Below, in pieces: positions 4,312-5,535 of a stretch of DNA of 5,535 nt. How positions within the stretch are numbered: position 1 is the stretch's first letter; each line of letters starts with the position of its first letter. The stretch comes from DASQHM01 sp035632095 (GTDB taxonomy: Bacteria > Pseudomonadota > Alphaproteobacteria > Ferrovibrionales > Ferrovibrionaceae), in the NCBI GenBank assembly GCA_035632095.1, contig DASQHM010000004.1, positions 1 through 5,535 of the forward strand, read 5' to 3'. The translations under genes and the position numbers were made by a program. The notes under the pieces are model-generated. The model worked only from the letters and a program-made list of their open reading frames with translations, had not been told where the DNA came from and ran no database searches.

Positions 4312-5535
4312 TCAAAGTTCGGCGGCCAGGCGAACACCTTCCTCGATCGCCCGTTTCGCGTCGAGCTCGCTCGCCAGGCGCGCGCCGCCGATCAGGTCCG
4401 CCGCCACGCCGCGCGATCGCAACTCGGTATGCAAACTGTCGAGCGGCTCCTGACCCGCGCAGATCACCACGGTATCGGCGGCGATGACGCGGTCCTCTCC
4501 AGACAACGTGACGTGCACGCCGCCGTCGTCGATTCGCCGATAGGTCACGCCGGCGAGCTGCGTGACGCCGGCGCGCGCCAGCACCGCCCGATGCACCCAG
4601 CCGGTCGAGCGGCCAAGCGTCGCGCCGAAGGGCCCTTCGCTCCGCTTCAGCATGGCGATCGAATGTGCGGGCTCGTGCTTCGGCGCCGACGTCGACGTCA
4701 GACCGCCCGCGCCGACCATGGCCATGTCGATGCCCCATTCCGCCGCGAACGCCTTCGGGTCGAGGTGGGCCTTGTCGCCGCGCTTCAGCAAGAATAGCGC
4801 TACGTCGAAACCGATGCCGCCGGCGCCCATGATCACAACTCGGCGGCCGGCCGCGCGCGATCCGTCCAATATCTCCGCATAGCCCGCCACCATGTGATGG
4901 TCGATGCCCGCGATTGCTGGGCGGCGCGGCAGGATGCCGGTTGCCACCACCACGCGATCGAAGCGCTCGGCGGCGATGCTTGCGGCCGTGGCGCGCCGGC
5001 CCAAGCGCACGATGGCGCCGAGTTCATCGAGCCGCGCTGCGTGATAGGCGATGCTGTCGGCGAAGATTTCCTTGCCCGGCACCACTTTCGCCAGATTGAA
5101 CTGGCCGCCGAGACGCGGGCTTGCCTCGAATATGGTCACCCGATGGCCGCGTTCGGCCGCGGTCACCGCGCAAGCCAAACCGGCCGGTCCGCCTCCGATC
5201 ACCGCAACCTTCTTGGAAATGCCCGCCGTCGTCCAATTCAATTCAGTCTCGCGGCAAGCGCGCGGGTTGACCAGGCACGTGGCCGGCGTGTCGGTGAAAT
5301 AGTGATCGAGGCATGCCTGATTGCAGGCAATGCACACGTTGATGCTGGCCGCGCGGCCGCTGTCGGCCTTCACCGCGAAGTCCGGATCGGCGAGCAGCGG
5401 ACGCGCCATGGAGATCATGTCCGCCTGACCGGCGGCAAGGACCGCCTCGGCTTGGGCCGGCGTGGCGATGCGATTGCTGGCGATCACCGGAATCCGCACG
5501 GCACGCTTCAATCGCGCCGTGGCCCAGGCGAAGCC
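4312..5535 (-). CDS. FadH-like 2,4-dienoyl-CoA reductase / NADH:flavin oxidoreductase, C-terminal part (partial, 5' end off window)
   Basis: An iron-sulfur flavoprotein of the old-yellow-enzyme-plus-reductase type, which passes electrons from NAD(P)H via FAD and 4Fe-4S to FMN and reduces conjugated C=C bonds. The frame is open from the right edge to a TGA at 4312-4314, giving 407 visible residues of the usual 670 or so. The visible part starts at the end of the TIM barrel (PVIASNRI, residues 16-23; DMISMARPLLADPDF). Next come the cluster cysteines Cys68, 71, 75 and 87 in CIACNQACLD...CLVNPRAC, with the same C-x2-C-x3-C-x11-C spacing as E. coli FadH. Then come the FAD-binding VIGGGPAGLA (112-121), the pyridine-nucleotide-binding VVIMGAGGIGFD (233-244) and VICAGQEP (357-364). 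The N-terminal barrel with the substrate Tyr/His is off-window, so the substrate cannot be judged. The C-terminus matches FadH to its end. It is co-directional with the HpaD-like gene, which suggests a role in the same catabolic route rather than in fatty-acid oxidation; this is inference. Confidence 0.92.
   Translation of the reverse strand, partial: GFAWATARLKRAVRIPVIASNRIATPAQAEAVLAAGQADMISMARPLLADPDFAVKADSGRAASINVCIACNQACLDHYFTDTPATCLVNPRACRETELNWTTAGISKKVAVIGGGPAGLACAVTAAERGHRVTIFEASPRLGGQFNLAKVVPGKEIFADSIAYHAARLDELGAIVRLGRRATAASIAAERFDRVVVATGILPRRPAIAGIDHHMVAGYAEILDGSRAAGRRVVIMGAGGIGFDVALFLLKRGDKAHLDPKAFAAEWGIDMAMVGAGGLTSTSAPKHEPAHSIAMLKRSEGPFGATLGRSTGWVHRAVLARAGVTQLAGVTYRRIDDGGVHVTLSGEDRVIAADTVVICAGQEPLDSLHTELRSRGVAADLIGGARLASELDAKRAIEEGVRLAAEL

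Overview
The window looks like part of an aromatic or heteroaromatic catabolism cluster from a high-GC Gram-negative bacterium, most likely a proteobacterium. An alphaproteobacterial origin is possible, but the sequence alone does not settle it. The basis is strongly GC-biased codon use, tight gene packing, Shine-Dalgarno starts, and similarity by eye to proteobacterial LigAB, HpaD, HpaR and FadH proteins. There are six protein genes. Two run off the window edges. No tRNA, rRNA, CRISPR array, insertion sequence or long repeat was seen.

Layout. (1) Positions 1-1649, minus strand: the N-terminal 549 residues of a molybdopterin-binding large subunit of the xanthine dehydrogenase / CoxL family, with its 3' end beyond the left edge. 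(2) Positions 1650-1751: a compact divergent regulatory region. It has a recognisable promoter for the minus-strand gene and an AT-rich imperfect palindrome over its -10 box. (3) Positions 1752-3396, plus strand: a tightly coupled three-gene operon of a small LigA-like subunit, a LigB-like class III extradiol dioxygenase, and an HpaR-like MarR-family regulator. (4) Positions 3393-4253, minus strand: an HpaD-like class III extradiol dioxygenase, convergent with the regulator gene, so that the two stop codons overlap in one CTAG. (5) Positions 4312-5535, minus strand: the C-terminal 407 residues of a FadH-like (2,4-dienoyl-CoA reductase / NADH:flavin oxidoreductase) iron-sulfur flavoprotein, upstream of and co-directional with the HpaD-like gene, with a likely internal promoter in the 58-bp gap.

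How it may work together (inference). A molybdenum hydroxylase would put oxygen on a ring or on a heteroaromatic or aldehyde substrate. One or both extradiol dioxygenases would open a dihydroxylated ring. The FadH-like enzyme would reduce a conjugated double bond in an intermediate. The HpaR-like repressor would sense a pathway compound and act on the divergent promoter. The individual families are well supported, but the substrate is not identifiable. The combination of two different class III extradiol dioxygenases, a CoxL-type hydroxylase and a FadH-type reductase does not match a textbook pathway I can name.
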